Source of the DNA: Tolypocladium sp. Sup5 PDA-1
Lineage: Eukaryota; Ascomycota; Sordariomycetes; Hypocreales; Ophiocordycipitaceae
Length of the DNA: 64,000 nucleotides
Reading direction: 5' to 3'
NCBI GenBank assembly: GCA_000750105.3
Contig: JPHH03000040.1
Location: 124,001 to 188,000, forward strand
The notes beneath the pieces are model-generated. The model worked only from the letters and a program-made list of their open reading frames with translations. It ran no database searches and had not been told where the DNA came from. Positions 1 through 11,476 of the stretch are shown in pieces. Position numbers and translations under genes: made by a program. The first letter of the stretch is position 1; the number at the start of each line of letters is the position of its first letter.

Positions 1-2560
1 ATTCGCGAAATGGAAGAGGCTGATGCGAAGCGCGAAAAGGAGGAAGAAGAGCATCAAAAGAAGAGGAATGCTGAGAAGGCTGCGGCCAAGAAGAAGGAGG
101 CCGAAGAGGGCAAGGTTTCCGCGGCAGAGGCAGACCGAAAACTGCGAGAGCAGGAGCGAGAAATGGAACGACTGGAGGAGGAAAAAGAGAAGAAGCAAAA
201 GGACGCAGAGGCATCTGGCAAGTCGCTGTCTGTCGCTGATGCTCTTGCCCAGCTTCGGTCTGGCAAGGAACCTGAATCGTCCAACCCTGATGATGTCGCC
301 GATAAGCTCGCCGACATGAAGATTGAAGGAGAGAAGGCATCATCGCCCGCCGACGCTGCCGGCCAGAAGCCCACTACCGCCGAGAAGCGCGGCTCGAAGC
401 CCGCTGCTCTCAACCTCGCGCCGCTGAACACCAAGCCTGTTGAGCCGCCACAGCCAAGCGCAGCGCTTCAGTCACTCAAGTCAGCACGATTCCTCCAGGT
501 CATGGACCAGGAGATCTATCCCGCCGGCATCAACTCTCCGAACCCGGCCTTGAACGCGGCTGTCGCTAAGAAGGGCAAGACCTTCAAGTACGATGCTAGC
601 TTCCTGCTGCAGTTCAAGACGGTCTTTGTTGAGCAGCCATCAGTCGAGTTCCACCAACAGGTCAAATCTCTCATTGGCGATGCCGATCGTTCCAGCTCCC
701 GTGGCGCCCAGACTCCAGGCTCGGCCAGGCAGAACTCCCGTGGCGGTAATGCCGGTTTCTCCATGGGTACCTTCAACGTGCCCCCTGGACGGACTCTCCC
801 ACCTGGGACGACCTCATCCGAGCGGTTGGCCATGGCCAGTGGCACTATGGCACGCCCTCCGGTTGGCGCCATCGGGTCATTCACAGCGCGCCCAGGCGCC
901 CCGTTCCCGGGATCCACATCCATGTCTCGCACTTCGTCGCAGTCGAACATGCGCAACTTGCCCAATTCTCCGCGCCAGTCTAGTCGCTCTACTCGGGGAA
1001 GTCGACGCGGTGACTACGGTGGTGCCAAGGAAGCACAGGCTGCTAAGACCATGCCTCTGACCGCCGGGATGGACATCAGGCCCATCGCGGTGTCTTCTTC
1101 CGGCTGGAAGCCTACCAGCATCGGCAAGGGCAGCCAGGCCACTCCTGGTGCCACTGGTGCAGCTTACCTTGACCCTGAAATGGTTCAAAGGAAGGTCAAG
1201 GCCGCGCTGAACAAGATGACGCCTGAGAAGTTCGACCGAATTGCAGACCAGATTCTTGAAATTGCATCGCAGTCCAAGGATGAATCTGATGGTCGGACGC
1301 TGCGCCAAGTCATCCAGCTCACTTTCGAGAAGGCAACAGATGAGGCCCACTGGGCGTCCATGTATGCCAAGTTCTGCAAGCGCATGCTGGAAACCATGAG
1401 CGCCGAGGTCCGCGACGAGCGAATCAAGGACAAGAATGGCAACGTGGTCAGCGGCGGAAACCTGTTCCGCAAGTATCTCCTCAACAGATGCCAAGAAGAG
1501 TTCGAGCGTGGTTGGGCCACCAAGTTGCCTGAACAACCAGACGAGAACGCCGCCGACCAGAAGCCCGGCGAGGCGGCCTTGCTGTCGGACGAATACTACG
1601 TGGCTGCTGCGGCAAAGCGACGAGGTCTTGGTCTGGTCCAGTTCATTGGTGAGCTGTACAAGCTCGGCATGCTTACGGAGCGCATCATGCACGAATGCGT
1701 GCACAAGCTCGTCGACTATAAAGGAGTTCCGGACGAAGCTGAGATCGAGTCGCTGTCTAAGCTGCTCCGCACGATTGGTGCCAACCTGGACCAAACTGAG
1801 AAGGGCCGTCCGATGATGGATGCCTACTTCCAGCGCATCCTGACGATGGTTGAGCTGCCTGAACTCCAGAGCCGAATGAAGTTCATGCTCATGGACGTCG
1901 TTGATCTCCGAAGGTCAAACTGGATCTCGAAGGAGCTCAACAAGGGACCAAAGACTCTGGAGGAAGTCCGCGCAGAGGTGAGTAACTCTCTACACACAAT
2001 TGCTTGCACCTCATGTACTAACTTGCGTATCAATCAGGCCGAAGCAGCAGCGGCAGCCAAGGCTCAGGAGGCTGCCAGGAGCGGCCAAAGGGGAGGCGGT
2101 GGCCGCCCGCAAGTTGGACGAGGCGATGCCCGCAACTTCTCGGCCGGCTACGTGCAGCAGACCAGCAACCAGGTCGGCATGGACGACTTGAGGCGTCTGA
2201 AGGGCTCCGCTAGCAGGACGTCCAGCCAACATGTCACCCTCGGCCCCACGTCGATGTTCTCTTCCCGCAGCAACAGCGGCCGACGCCTTGGGCCTGGAGG
2301 CTCTCTGGGTCGTCCTGGTGAGGACTCTGGTGCCTCTTCTCGCACGGGCACTCCCCCGACGCGTGACACGACCTCGAACTCCAACGCATTCAGGTAAGTT
2401 GTTCTCGATTCGGGTAGAATCCAGTTGCGGCTTGACGCTGACTCAACCTCATAGCCTCCTGGCGAATATGGAAACCGAGCACCCAGCCTCACCGCCGTCT
2501 GCAGGACCGTCTCCTTCCTTGGCAAAGGCTGTCCCTGACAGCAAGAAGGAGAACGAATAA
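1..2560 (+). CDS. Translation initiation factor eIF4G, C-terminal part (5' partial)
   Basis: Scaffold of the cap-binding complex eIF4F that links eIF4E, eIF4A and the 40S ribosome. Exons: <1..1977, 2038..2393, 2455..2560; the frame is open to the left edge, so the start lies outside. Visible: a Glu/Lys-rich coiled-coil-like stretch (window residues 1-70), an eIF4E-binding motif YDASFLL (TAC at 589, fitting YxxxxL-phi and followed by QFK as in yeast eIF4G), a Ser/Gly/Arg-rich linker, and a MIF4G HEAT domain from about 1180 to 1910 beginning MVQRKVKAALNKMTPEKF. The tail is RS/G-rich. Intron 1 (60 nt, GTGAGT, TACTAAC branch) keeps the frame, so retention would not truncate. Intron 2 moves the end to a short last exon ending KKENE. 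It converges on POL1. Identification is secure; only the N-terminus is unknown. Confidence 0.93.
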
Positions 2561-3656
2561 GCCATTTCTTATTTCCAGCGTCTTGCATTTCGGGTGATAG
2601 ACTAGGCGGGGCTGTGTTCTTTTTTTGCATTTACAGGCTTTCATGCGATGCATCCCAGAAAAGTTGCACACGCATTTTGAACCGACGATACCTCGCTCCA
2701 TAGACCATCTTGACCAGGCAGACAGAGAGGCAGCCTCTCGCCGGAGAGGGAGGAGACACTTTTCGGACAGGGGATTCCTTTCTTCAGTGTGTTGATTTAT
2801 TGATTCAACCGTTGACGTGTCCCTCGGTTTGTTCCGCATTCTAATACGATTTGAGGGGCTCGAGGGTGCAAAGACTGGTCTTTGTCCTCCATTGCCAGCA
2901 GCGGATACGGGGCCACTGATGGGAAGCGTCAACTTTCGCCATGTCAAGGTACGCGAGGTTACCCAGACGACAGGGGAAGGGAAGGGGAAGACACGAGGAT
3001 GAGGTGAGAGGAGGGTTGCAAAAAAGGAAAAGGCGATGGGGATCCCGAGGAGGATTCGCTTCCGAGAGGTCGAGGAGGACCAAGCAAGGAGACCCGATGC
3101 CTTTTTTTACGTCTCTACTTCCTCCGGTTGCCTGGGACTGCTTGCTGAGATGGACACCGGTCGCCAACGGTGCCACTGGCTCAGCGATCAGTCCCACGAC
3201 GAAGGGCGGAAAGTACCAGACGGGGATTTCGCGAACGTGGTCTTGCTATTTTTTACTGTACATCATCTAATTTCAAGGGAGCATGGGCCGATCGATCAGT
3301 TGGCGGCAAGATATAATTGTTCTGAAAAGACATGGAGCGTGATGTGCCTGTGATACTGGTGACATGTGGCAGGAAGCAGATGTTTAGTGGTTTGCTGGCA
3401 GCAGCAGCATGAGCAGATGCAGCAGATGTTGTGATTTGACGTTTCTCGAGTGTCATGATAAAATAGCTACAAAGTGCATCCAACCACCGCGGACTATCCC
3501 AGAAAACGCCTTGAACATCCCATGCCGTCATTGCGTCAATACAAGGCGGGCCAGCACATTATGCGACACAAAACTGGCAAGCAAAACAAGTCAACGCCTC
3601 ATTACGCCTCAAACCCAAGTCATCTCGACATCATCAACCGCGAGCCAGCGGCCCGC
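2561..3656. other. Convergent intergenic region eIF4G / POL1
   Basis: 1.1 kb holding the two 3' untranslated regions. Short open frames on both strands lack codon bias, a recognisable domain or intron signals. I see no RNA gene or repeat. Confidence 0.6.
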
Positions 3657-6600
3657 TCAAGCAGCCGCCAGCAACTTGTTGAATCCCAGCTTCGCAAACA
3701 GGGTGTCCATGGCCACCCACTGCCGTCCACACTTGTCCAAGTACTTGTCCACGACGCCCTTGACGGTGCCGAAGCGCACGCGGTTGTGCTCCGCCAGCGC
3801 GAGGATCTGGTCGCGGTCCTGCCTCGACAAGTCGGTGTTGACGTCGCCGGCCTTGTCGCGCGCCTTGTCAACGTCCCACAGGCTGGCAAAGTAGACGAGC
3901 TGGTTGTAGATGGCCTTCTCGGTGTACTCGTAGCGCATGCGTCCGAGGCAGTCGCGTGCGACACCCTTGGGGCCGAGGCAGCGGGTGCCGTAGACGCTCA
4001 TCTGGCGCGTGCGGTTGCCGCACTGGGTGTCGTCGCACACGAGCCAGCCTTCGTAGTAGCGCGATGTCTGAGTGCGTATGGCGTACTCGACCTGGGCGAC
4101 GACGGAGATGGAAGGGATGACGGCACCACAGCCAGCGCAGACAACGCCCGAGGCGGAGACGCGATCCGGAGAAGCGGCGAGGCCCTCGAATGTTGAGCTG
4201 GCTTTGCACTTGCGGCATCGCAGGGAGAGCCTAGCGCAGTCGCCGAAGCGGATGTCGTCTGGAATTTGAGACTCGAGGGGATGGATCTCCAAGTCGTTGC
4301 TGGAGCTGTTCTGCTGTGTCTGGTGGGAGCTGTACCGCCGGATATCCAGCCCCAGTTGCTCAGCGAGCTGTGACGTGGAAGTGCCAACAATGTTTGCGCA
4401 GAGACGCTCGACAGGGGGGAAGATTTGCTTCCCGAGGTACCATTCCACGTCGGGCTGGAGGCTCGTGTCGGCCTTTAGGTCTGGCGGAGCGTAGGCCCTC
4501 TTGGGCGCGGGCTCAGAGCTCTTGCCGTCACCAGTGATGATGTAGGAGATGACATCGCCTTTGCGGACCGTCTTGCCTCGTGCGATGTCCCGCAGCGCGA
4601 CCTGGACTTGTGGCATAGAGTCGGCGTTGGGATACTCCTTTGGTCCCTTGCCAAGTTGCGTGTAGATGATGTACTTGGCCGCTGGGATCGCCTGCTCACG
4701 CATCTTGCTCGCGATATCACGGAGATACTCGTGAATATGTGCAATGGCAACCTCAGCCTCGTCGCCAGACAGAATCTCGTTAAGCAGGTGCTTGGAGATC
4801 TCCTTGGACAGCGCGCAGTACTCACGACGCTTCATGTCCAAGCCCTTGACTTCCATCTGTTCAACGAACTTGCCGTCCTTCTCGACGAGGTTGATGGCAG
4901 CATACTTCTTCTTGGCCTGAAGCAGGATGCGCCGAAAGACGTTATCAATGTCGATTTCCAGCAGCCTATACTGGTCGTTGACGGCCTTCTTGAACTCGTT
5001 GCCGACCTTGAAGGCGTCTGCAACGCTGTCCACATTGGCGTTGATCATGACGGAGTCGGTGTCACCGTATATGACCTGAAGGGACTTGCTCTCGGCAAGC
5101 TCCTTGGTGCTGCGGAGAATCTCACGACCCTTGTATGTCGTCAAGACAGCCAGCGGCCGAGCGTAGAAACGGGACTTGGTGTATCCCAGACAGCCGTACA
5201 TGGAGTTGGCAGTGAGCTTCAGAGCCAGCTGCTTGATCTCCCAAGTTGCAAGCTGCTCGGAAGTGGCGTTCTTATCCTTCATGAGCGACTTTACTTGGCG
5301 TCGACGGCCGACAAGAGTGGCAATGAGCCTGGGCAGGATGCCTTGTTCTTGATTTGCCGGAACTTCTGGGACTTCATCCTCGTCTTCGGCCTGTGCGTAC
5401 AATCGTTAGTCAATGCCGTAGGTTTGATATGTTCAAAAGAGTCCTTACCGAAGGTGTCCTGTCCACCGTGGTGAAGCAGATGTTGAACTCCTGGATGATG
5501 GATGGGTACAGAGAGTTGAAGTCCATGACAAGCACAAACTTGTCGTAGAGGCCCTTTTCGGGCTCAAAGACAAGACCGCCCTTGTACTTGTCCTTCTTCT
5601 TTCCGTCGCCTGCCTCGCCCTCATGGTGCTCCTCCTCAGCCTTTTGGCGGCCGCGGAAGGTCTGTTTGTCGGGGCAGATATACTTGTTGCGGTGGAATTC
5701 ATGCAGCAGAATGAATTCGTTCCGCTCAGCGCGGGTGCCGGTCAGGGTGCGAGCCCAAGAGTTGCCAGCCAGGTTGGTGAGAACCTTGCTGAGTGGCAGC
5801 AGCTGGACACCAAGTGCTAGGGCAGCGATGTAGTGAGTGTCGGCTTCCATGTGGGTGATGTAGTCCATCAGGCCCTGCTTCTCCTTCGCCCAGCTGTTCA
5901 GGGCAGCCTCGTTGTCAATGTCGCGCCGGCGGTTGTCTCCGGAGAGGTAGAGGCTGCACATCTCTGTTAAGCTCCAAGACTGGCACTTGACCATGGCTGA
6001 CTTTCCGGCATCATTTGCAAGATCGCAAAGCAGTCGCCCGGCCATGATCTGACGCTCGGCAAAGACGTTGCCGCCCACTTTACCAATGGAGGCAGGCCAC
6101 TGTTGGCGCCGAAACCGCCCCAGCCTCGACCACTGGTGAATCTTCTTCTCATACAGGCGGTTTAGCAGAACGCTATAGTCCACGCCTTCGAGCTGATGTC
6201 CGAGGATGACGTCGGGGTCAGCAACGTCTATTTGAGCCAAAAAGAAACTCAGGATGTCAGACTCCTGTTTTCTCAGCAGTATAAGACCCCTGTTCCTTTC
6301 CTTAGCCAGTTGATCAAAGCCAAATGGAAATCCTTGCCCGTGCGGACGAATAATAGTGAACGTCCGGCACGGCATCTTCTCCGCCGGTGTCGTGTCACTG
6401 AGCAGCACGTTGTCGTAGATTCTGGCGCTGATGGCGAGGATCTCCTGCTTGTTCTCCTTTGCGTTGAAGGCAGTTCTGAGTGCGACGCTCATGAGGGTCA
6501 GAGGGGGCGCATCAAGGTTGTCGGACTCGCTCATGGTCGAGACCATGTTAGGGTGCTCGGCCAGAACCTCGAGCTTGCAGTGCGAAGCATTCTTGATGGC

Positions 6601-8295
6601 CCCGAAATCAGCATCCTGGATTTTGAGCCAGCAGGGGCCCATGACGTTCTTCCACAGGACAAACTGCTCAAAGAGAGCAGTGTTGGCGCCGAAAACGCGG
6701 GAGAAGGTCTCTCCAGTCGCGTTCATATCAATCTGAGGGTCTGCGAATTGATCAGCATCTTTGGCTCGGAGTCAAGGGCAGAGAGGACGGGCTTGTACTG
6801 ACTTGTGTACGGGTAGAGGAGCTTCATGTACTGCGCCTCCTTGGGTACATCCGGCAGCTCAAATGCATACTTGCGGGTGCACGCCTTGATCTTGTACATG
6901 CCAACTTTCATCTTGGTCATGATTTCGTCCACTTCTGTGTAGACATCCATCATCTCGACATCATCGCCAATTTCCTCGCCACCGCGAACACGTTGTTGGC
7001 GGGGCAGGAAGTAGAGCTTTCTCAGAATGTTGTCAACCTTGACGAAGCAGCTGACGTAGGATTTGGTCTTTTTGTTCAGGACCTTGCCAAACAGACACAG
7101 GCTCCCGTTGACCTCGGTATAGTCGGTCCAGAAGAAGTTGAGGCTCCCGTCGGCCTCAATGGCGTCAGTGTGATCGATCTTGCCGATTCCTCTGGTTTCC
7201 GTAGGAGAGCTGGTCACGACATTGAGCCTTTCAGTGAGGTTGTTCCAGGATGACGAGTCGACCGTCTTGTCTGCCACAGCTTTGGGAGGAGATGAGCTGA
7301 CAGGAGAGGGATATGGATCCGGCTTCAGTAGCTTCTTTACTGGTCGAGCTCCTGTCATGTTCACGCTGGCAGTCTTGACAGCACCAGCGTGGGCAACCTC
7401 CATCATGTCTTCGTCGTCGTCATCCTTCGGTTCCTGCTTCAGTTGAGCTTGAGCTTTCCGCTCAGCAACCTTGGCTGCCGGAGATGATGGTGCAGGGTCG
7501 CTCATGGGAAAGTCATTGGTGCTCATTGGCTCGTCGTCGATTGGAGGTGCGAAGCCGTCGTCGCTATCCATGTTTGGCGCAGGAGGGGATGGGAGCCGGA
7601 TGTCGACACGCTTTTGCCTCTTATGGGTAGGTTCTGGAATAGGCGACAGAGCCCTCGACTTGCGACGCTCTCCAGATCTTTCGATCTTCGATTGTCTCGG
7701 GGCCGGTGCAGGAATGTTGGAATCGACCTCTCCAAGGAGGTCCGTGAGGAACTCGTCGTCGGCTTTGGACTTCACCACCTGGGTTCACTGGTTAGCACAT
7801 GGCGATCCTTTACATGTGCCACAAGGCCACTGGCTTACCTTGGGTTTCGGCTGGGTCTTGCCAGCACCCTTGGTGAAGTACTCGCTGATATTGCGGTCGT
7901 TAGCATCCCGCTTCGCCTCTTCCTGCTGGCGGCTCTTCTTGGCTGCAGGCAACGTGAGCAATTGGCAATGGAGGTTGGTGTGGTGCGTCGTGCAACTAAC
8001 CTGATTTGCTGGGCCTGCCTCGCGCGGGCAAGTCGTCGGCTTCGCTGTCCGATTCGTACTGTCGGACACGATCCCACTCCTCGCGGCCGTCGTCGGCGTA
8101 TCCCTCGCCATTGTCGTCGACTACAAAGTCGTCCTCGTTGAGCCGGTCGCGGACAACCTTCTTGTAGCCCTCTTCGTCCACTTCGTCGTACACGGCGTCT
8201 GGATCGTTGATGCGGTAGCTGTCCGAGACCTTCTTGCCGGACTTTTTCAGGGCTCGAAGCTCGGCGAGCTTGGCCCGGTGATTGGGCTTGGGCAT
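3657..8295 (-). CDS. POL1: DNA polymerase alpha catalytic subunit
   Basis: Catalytic subunit of polymerase alpha-primase, which extends RNA primers at origins and on the lagging strand. Five exons, phases checked: 8295..8001, 7942..7839, 7778..6803, 6740..5449, 5390..3657, giving 1,466 aa, the normal family length. Family-B motifs are intact: motif A DFNSLYPSIIQEFN (about residue 865), motif B KLTANSMYG (about 950) and motif C YGDTDSVM (about 1,000). The C-terminal zinc modules are present: CRKCK...CAGC and CDDTQCGNRT...YGTRC, which bind the B subunit. The N-terminus is acidic and carries DDEFLTDLLGEVD, resembling a Ctf4-binding box (inference). The start at 8295 opens MPKPNHRAKLAELRALKKSG, typical of fungal orthologues. 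CGCG-rich sequence lies just upstream at 8448-8486. Very secure. Confidence 0.97.
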
Positions 8296-9350
8296 GGCGA
8301 GCTGGCTGTTACTCGAGGATCATGAGCAGAGAGCCGAGCATGTGCAGGTGAAGTGAAGTACGCTGATGGTGGAGGGAACCGTGCTCTGGGCCGTCAGAGG
8401 GATGTGGATGTGGTGCGAGAGGTACCTCCAAGTTGCCGTCGGAGAGTCGCGTGCTGGCGCGTCGCGTGCTGGGGTCGCGACGCGCTTGTACCTCTTGCCC
8501 TGCTAAAGTGGCAGCTGGGTGTGTAGTCCGTACGGACTACGGACGTACACAGTGCAGCCACCGTCGTACAGTGCTGCAGCCAGCTACAGGCCCGATGCAC
8601 AACTCCTGGTGGGGCGTGCACAACGGCAACGGGATAATGCGGTATGCACCTATGGGGGCTCACATCGCAGCGGACGCCATTGGCCCAGCCCGACTTCCTA
8701 GCACGAGGTACTTCGTACCCCGGGCCGCTGGGCACCGTGAGGTTCCGGGCTTCATGTACTTCGTAGCAACCTCCCCGTCGCACTTCGACTCGTGTTAGAC
8801 CCCGAGGCAAGGAAAGTGTAAGTACAATAGGTACCTTACTGACTTGCACGCCAATTCCTCTTTCCTTAACAAGAGACGTTCATTTGTGCCCAAGGAAAGG
8901 CCGGCTGTGAGCGCAGCTCATGCACTGCCAACTCAAGTTGAAAGAGCAGCCCTCCTCGGTTGACAACTCCTGACCAGCCCATTGGCAGTAACACACAGCA
9001 CCCATAAGCGCCCGAGTGAGTGAGTTCTGGAGTTGCCAATTCATTAGGTACCTTATGGACAGTTGCAGCCCGCCGCTTTGCCATGCCAACCAGCCGTTAG
9101 CCACCAACCCAGCCCACAGTCTCCTTCTCGCTCCTCCTTCAGCTGCTCCTACACCTCCCCAGGCCCCAAAACATCAACGCCCGCTCATTCTCTTGTATAC
9201 GAACCCCCATTCTCTTTTGTCTCCCTTCCGCATCAGCCGGCACATCAACTCCGGACCAACGTCGGCGTTCCCTCTGTTTCCGGCCTTGGCTGGAGGATCG
9301 AACTGCCCTCGCGCTATTGATGAATCCATATACGCGTCTCGCTCTCACGC
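8296..9350. promoter_or_regulatory. Divergent promoter region POL1 / unknown gene
   Basis: 1.05 kb between divergent starts. It holds a CGCG-rich cluster near POL1 (8448-8486, MCB-like but without an exact ACGCGT), an 18-bp perfect palindrome GTAGTCCGTACGGACTAC (8523-8540), two TACTTCGTA motifs (about 8707 and 8756) and two GGTACCTTA motifs (about 8830 and 9046). The last 250 bp before 9351 are pyrimidine-rich, as in a fungal 5' leader. No gene is supported. Confidence 0.5.
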
Positions 9351-11131
9351 ATGACTACCAGCATGTTGTTCAACAAAACGCGCTCAAAGCCAGAGACGTC
9401 CAAGGCCACGCCGTCTGAGGGTTCTCGTGTCACCAGCTAGAGGCTGTGGCGGACGCGATCCCGCGCCCCCTCGACCAGCACCTCGGGCGGCCACGGCCAC
9501 GATGGCTCACCTAAACCTCAGGGCCGGCGATGGTTCTCTACTATTCGCCCGCCAAAGGCTCAAGCCAAGGACCAAGGCTGCCCCCCGTGTCCTTCCAACC
9601 AAGAGAGCTTAGACAGACGCCAAAGTCCTCCATCTGTGCCATCGCCAGGTACGCTCTCCCAAGTCACACTCACTTCCATTTTCCTTGCTGACCTCGTGGC
9701 GCTCTAGGTCGGCCAGTCGTTCACCGTCGCAGGAGCCTGACGAACGCTTTTCAGAGTGTCAAGGCAAAATGCTCTCGTGATAAGCTTTCCGACAGCGACG
9801 ACAGAACCGACTCTGGCAGCTCATCCAGACAGCGACGATCTTCGAGAATCTCAAAGGAGATGATTTCGAGCCCAATTGCTGCCAAGCCCATGGTCGAACC
9901 TCCGCCTCGGCTAGATGTCTTGTCTGAGCTGCCCCAAGATGGGCTGAACCGGTCATCGACCTTTCGGGCTTGTCTCGAGAAGGCAGTCGAAGACATAAAT
10001 AACAAGTATGGGGCTTCTTCCACATCATGTCTCCCCGACAGCCAGACCTACGAGACCAGCAATGGCGACCGCGTGACCAACGGTCATCCCGCTTTACATC
10101 ACGCCAGAAGCAACTTTCAACCCCGGTACAGACTGCCCACGTTTGTACATGTCCCCTTGATTCGCGCGCAGCCGACGGTTGGCGAAGTCAAGGATATCTC
10201 GCCTTGTCCTTCCAACGAAACTAGACGTTTGGGTCAGGCTCAAGGCGGAGGCCTCTTCTCCGAACGCCAAATCGATGAGATCTTGGGTCAAGCTTTTGAG
10301 ACGACAGATTCTCCTGGAGAAACAGCGACTGACGAGCATCCGTATGATCGTCAAGGACATGACGACTCGCTGCCGGAGGTATCGTCCAGTCTTGCGATGC
10401 CATCGAGCCCGCCGTCTGTTGCTACTGAAAAGAATGAGTCTGAGTCAGATGGCAACGAAGGAGCCAAGTTGAGAACTAGTGAGTACAACTTTACAGGGCA
10501 GGACACTAAGGGTTCCGATACTCAGCTTCCACCCTTGCCCAACGCCGACTCCATCCCGGGCACCTTTCCCCATGGACTGGACGACGGGATACCCAGCTCA
10601 AACGCCAGTGCGAACAACACTGATACGAACAGTATCCACATTCAATTTCAACAGAAGCCGTCCCTGCCGGAACTTGACGCGCCCTCTGACTTTTCGGTTG
10701 TCGCCCTGAAGCGAAGTCGCCGCACCCCTGAGAGCTCCGAGGCCTGTACCAAGGCTGAGAGCTCTGAGGCCTGCACCGAGGCCGAGTTTGTGCCCCTGCA
10801 GCGAACTCGGACGCAAGACGGCAAACGGCCAACGGGAACTCATGAGCAGAGAGCTCCTTCGGTATCCGAGCTCGTCAGTAAATTTCGGCGCATGGAATCG
10901 CCACCAAACGACGTACGTCAGGAGGGGACGGCCGAGGCTGGGGACGCCAAGATGTTTGGCACTTGCCGCAGCCGCTTCTCAAACGATTCTGAGGATGACA
11001 CGGCCGTCTTCTCCAACCCTGATGATGCTGGAACCGCGATCCACCACATATTGGCAAACAAAAGACGCTTCATGACCAGTACGGATGGCTCTGGTGATGA
11101 TGGCCTACGACTCGCCCGAGACATCGAGTGA
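9351..11131 (+). CDS. Serine-rich protein of unknown function
   Basis: I do not recognise a family. Proposed exons: 9351..9412, 9479..9648, 9708..11131 (551 aa). The second intron (9649-9707, GTACGC...CTCTAG, with CTGAC) is convincing. The first is a guess: the frame from ATG 9351 meets TAG at 9438 but stays coding-like on both sides, and removal of 9413-9478 (weak donor GTCTGA, acceptor CCAG) restores one frame. Without it the first in-frame ATG is 9860. The protein is low-complexity, rich in Ser, Asp, Glu and Pro, with a basic patch RRRSLTNAFQSVKAK, an imperfect repeat ESSEACTKAE/ESSEACTEAE near 10,730-10,790, and late motifs such as SELVSKFRRME and AIHHILANKRRF. No membrane segment is visible. 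A disordered nuclear or regulatory protein is possible, but that is only inference. Confidence 0.6.
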
Positions 11132-11476
11132 GAGGCACACTCTCTTTGACACGCTAGCAGAGCTCTGTTCGGAGAGCTTGACAGGTTATTGTTATGACGG
11201 AGCAGCTTGAACTGCGCAGGATAAACGAACTTTGCTCGGAATGGGTGCAATGATTTGCTTAGCTGCAGCTTTCCAATGTTGACCAAGACAACACGGAGTA
11301 GTTTTTAAACACATCTAGTCTCTTTTCAATCCCAAAATGGTCAGCTCCCAACGCCAACGCAAGTAGTGAAGATGCGATTCCTGATGCCCGATGCTCCTTT
11401 CCCACGCTTCCATGCCCACGACTAAATATACAAACAATTGTACACGGCGGAGCGAGTTTCCTGCCGCGTCTGTTCT
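11132..11476. other. Convergent 3' region
   Basis: 345 bp between the unknown gene and the PPR gene, which converge here. It holds presumed 3' untranslated sequence only; nothing else was seen. Confidence 0.5.

Noticed and set aside
3474..4196. 240-aa plus-strand open frame opposite POL1
   Set aside because: It is the antisense shadow of the GC-rich Pol alpha C-terminus; no domain and no splice signals.
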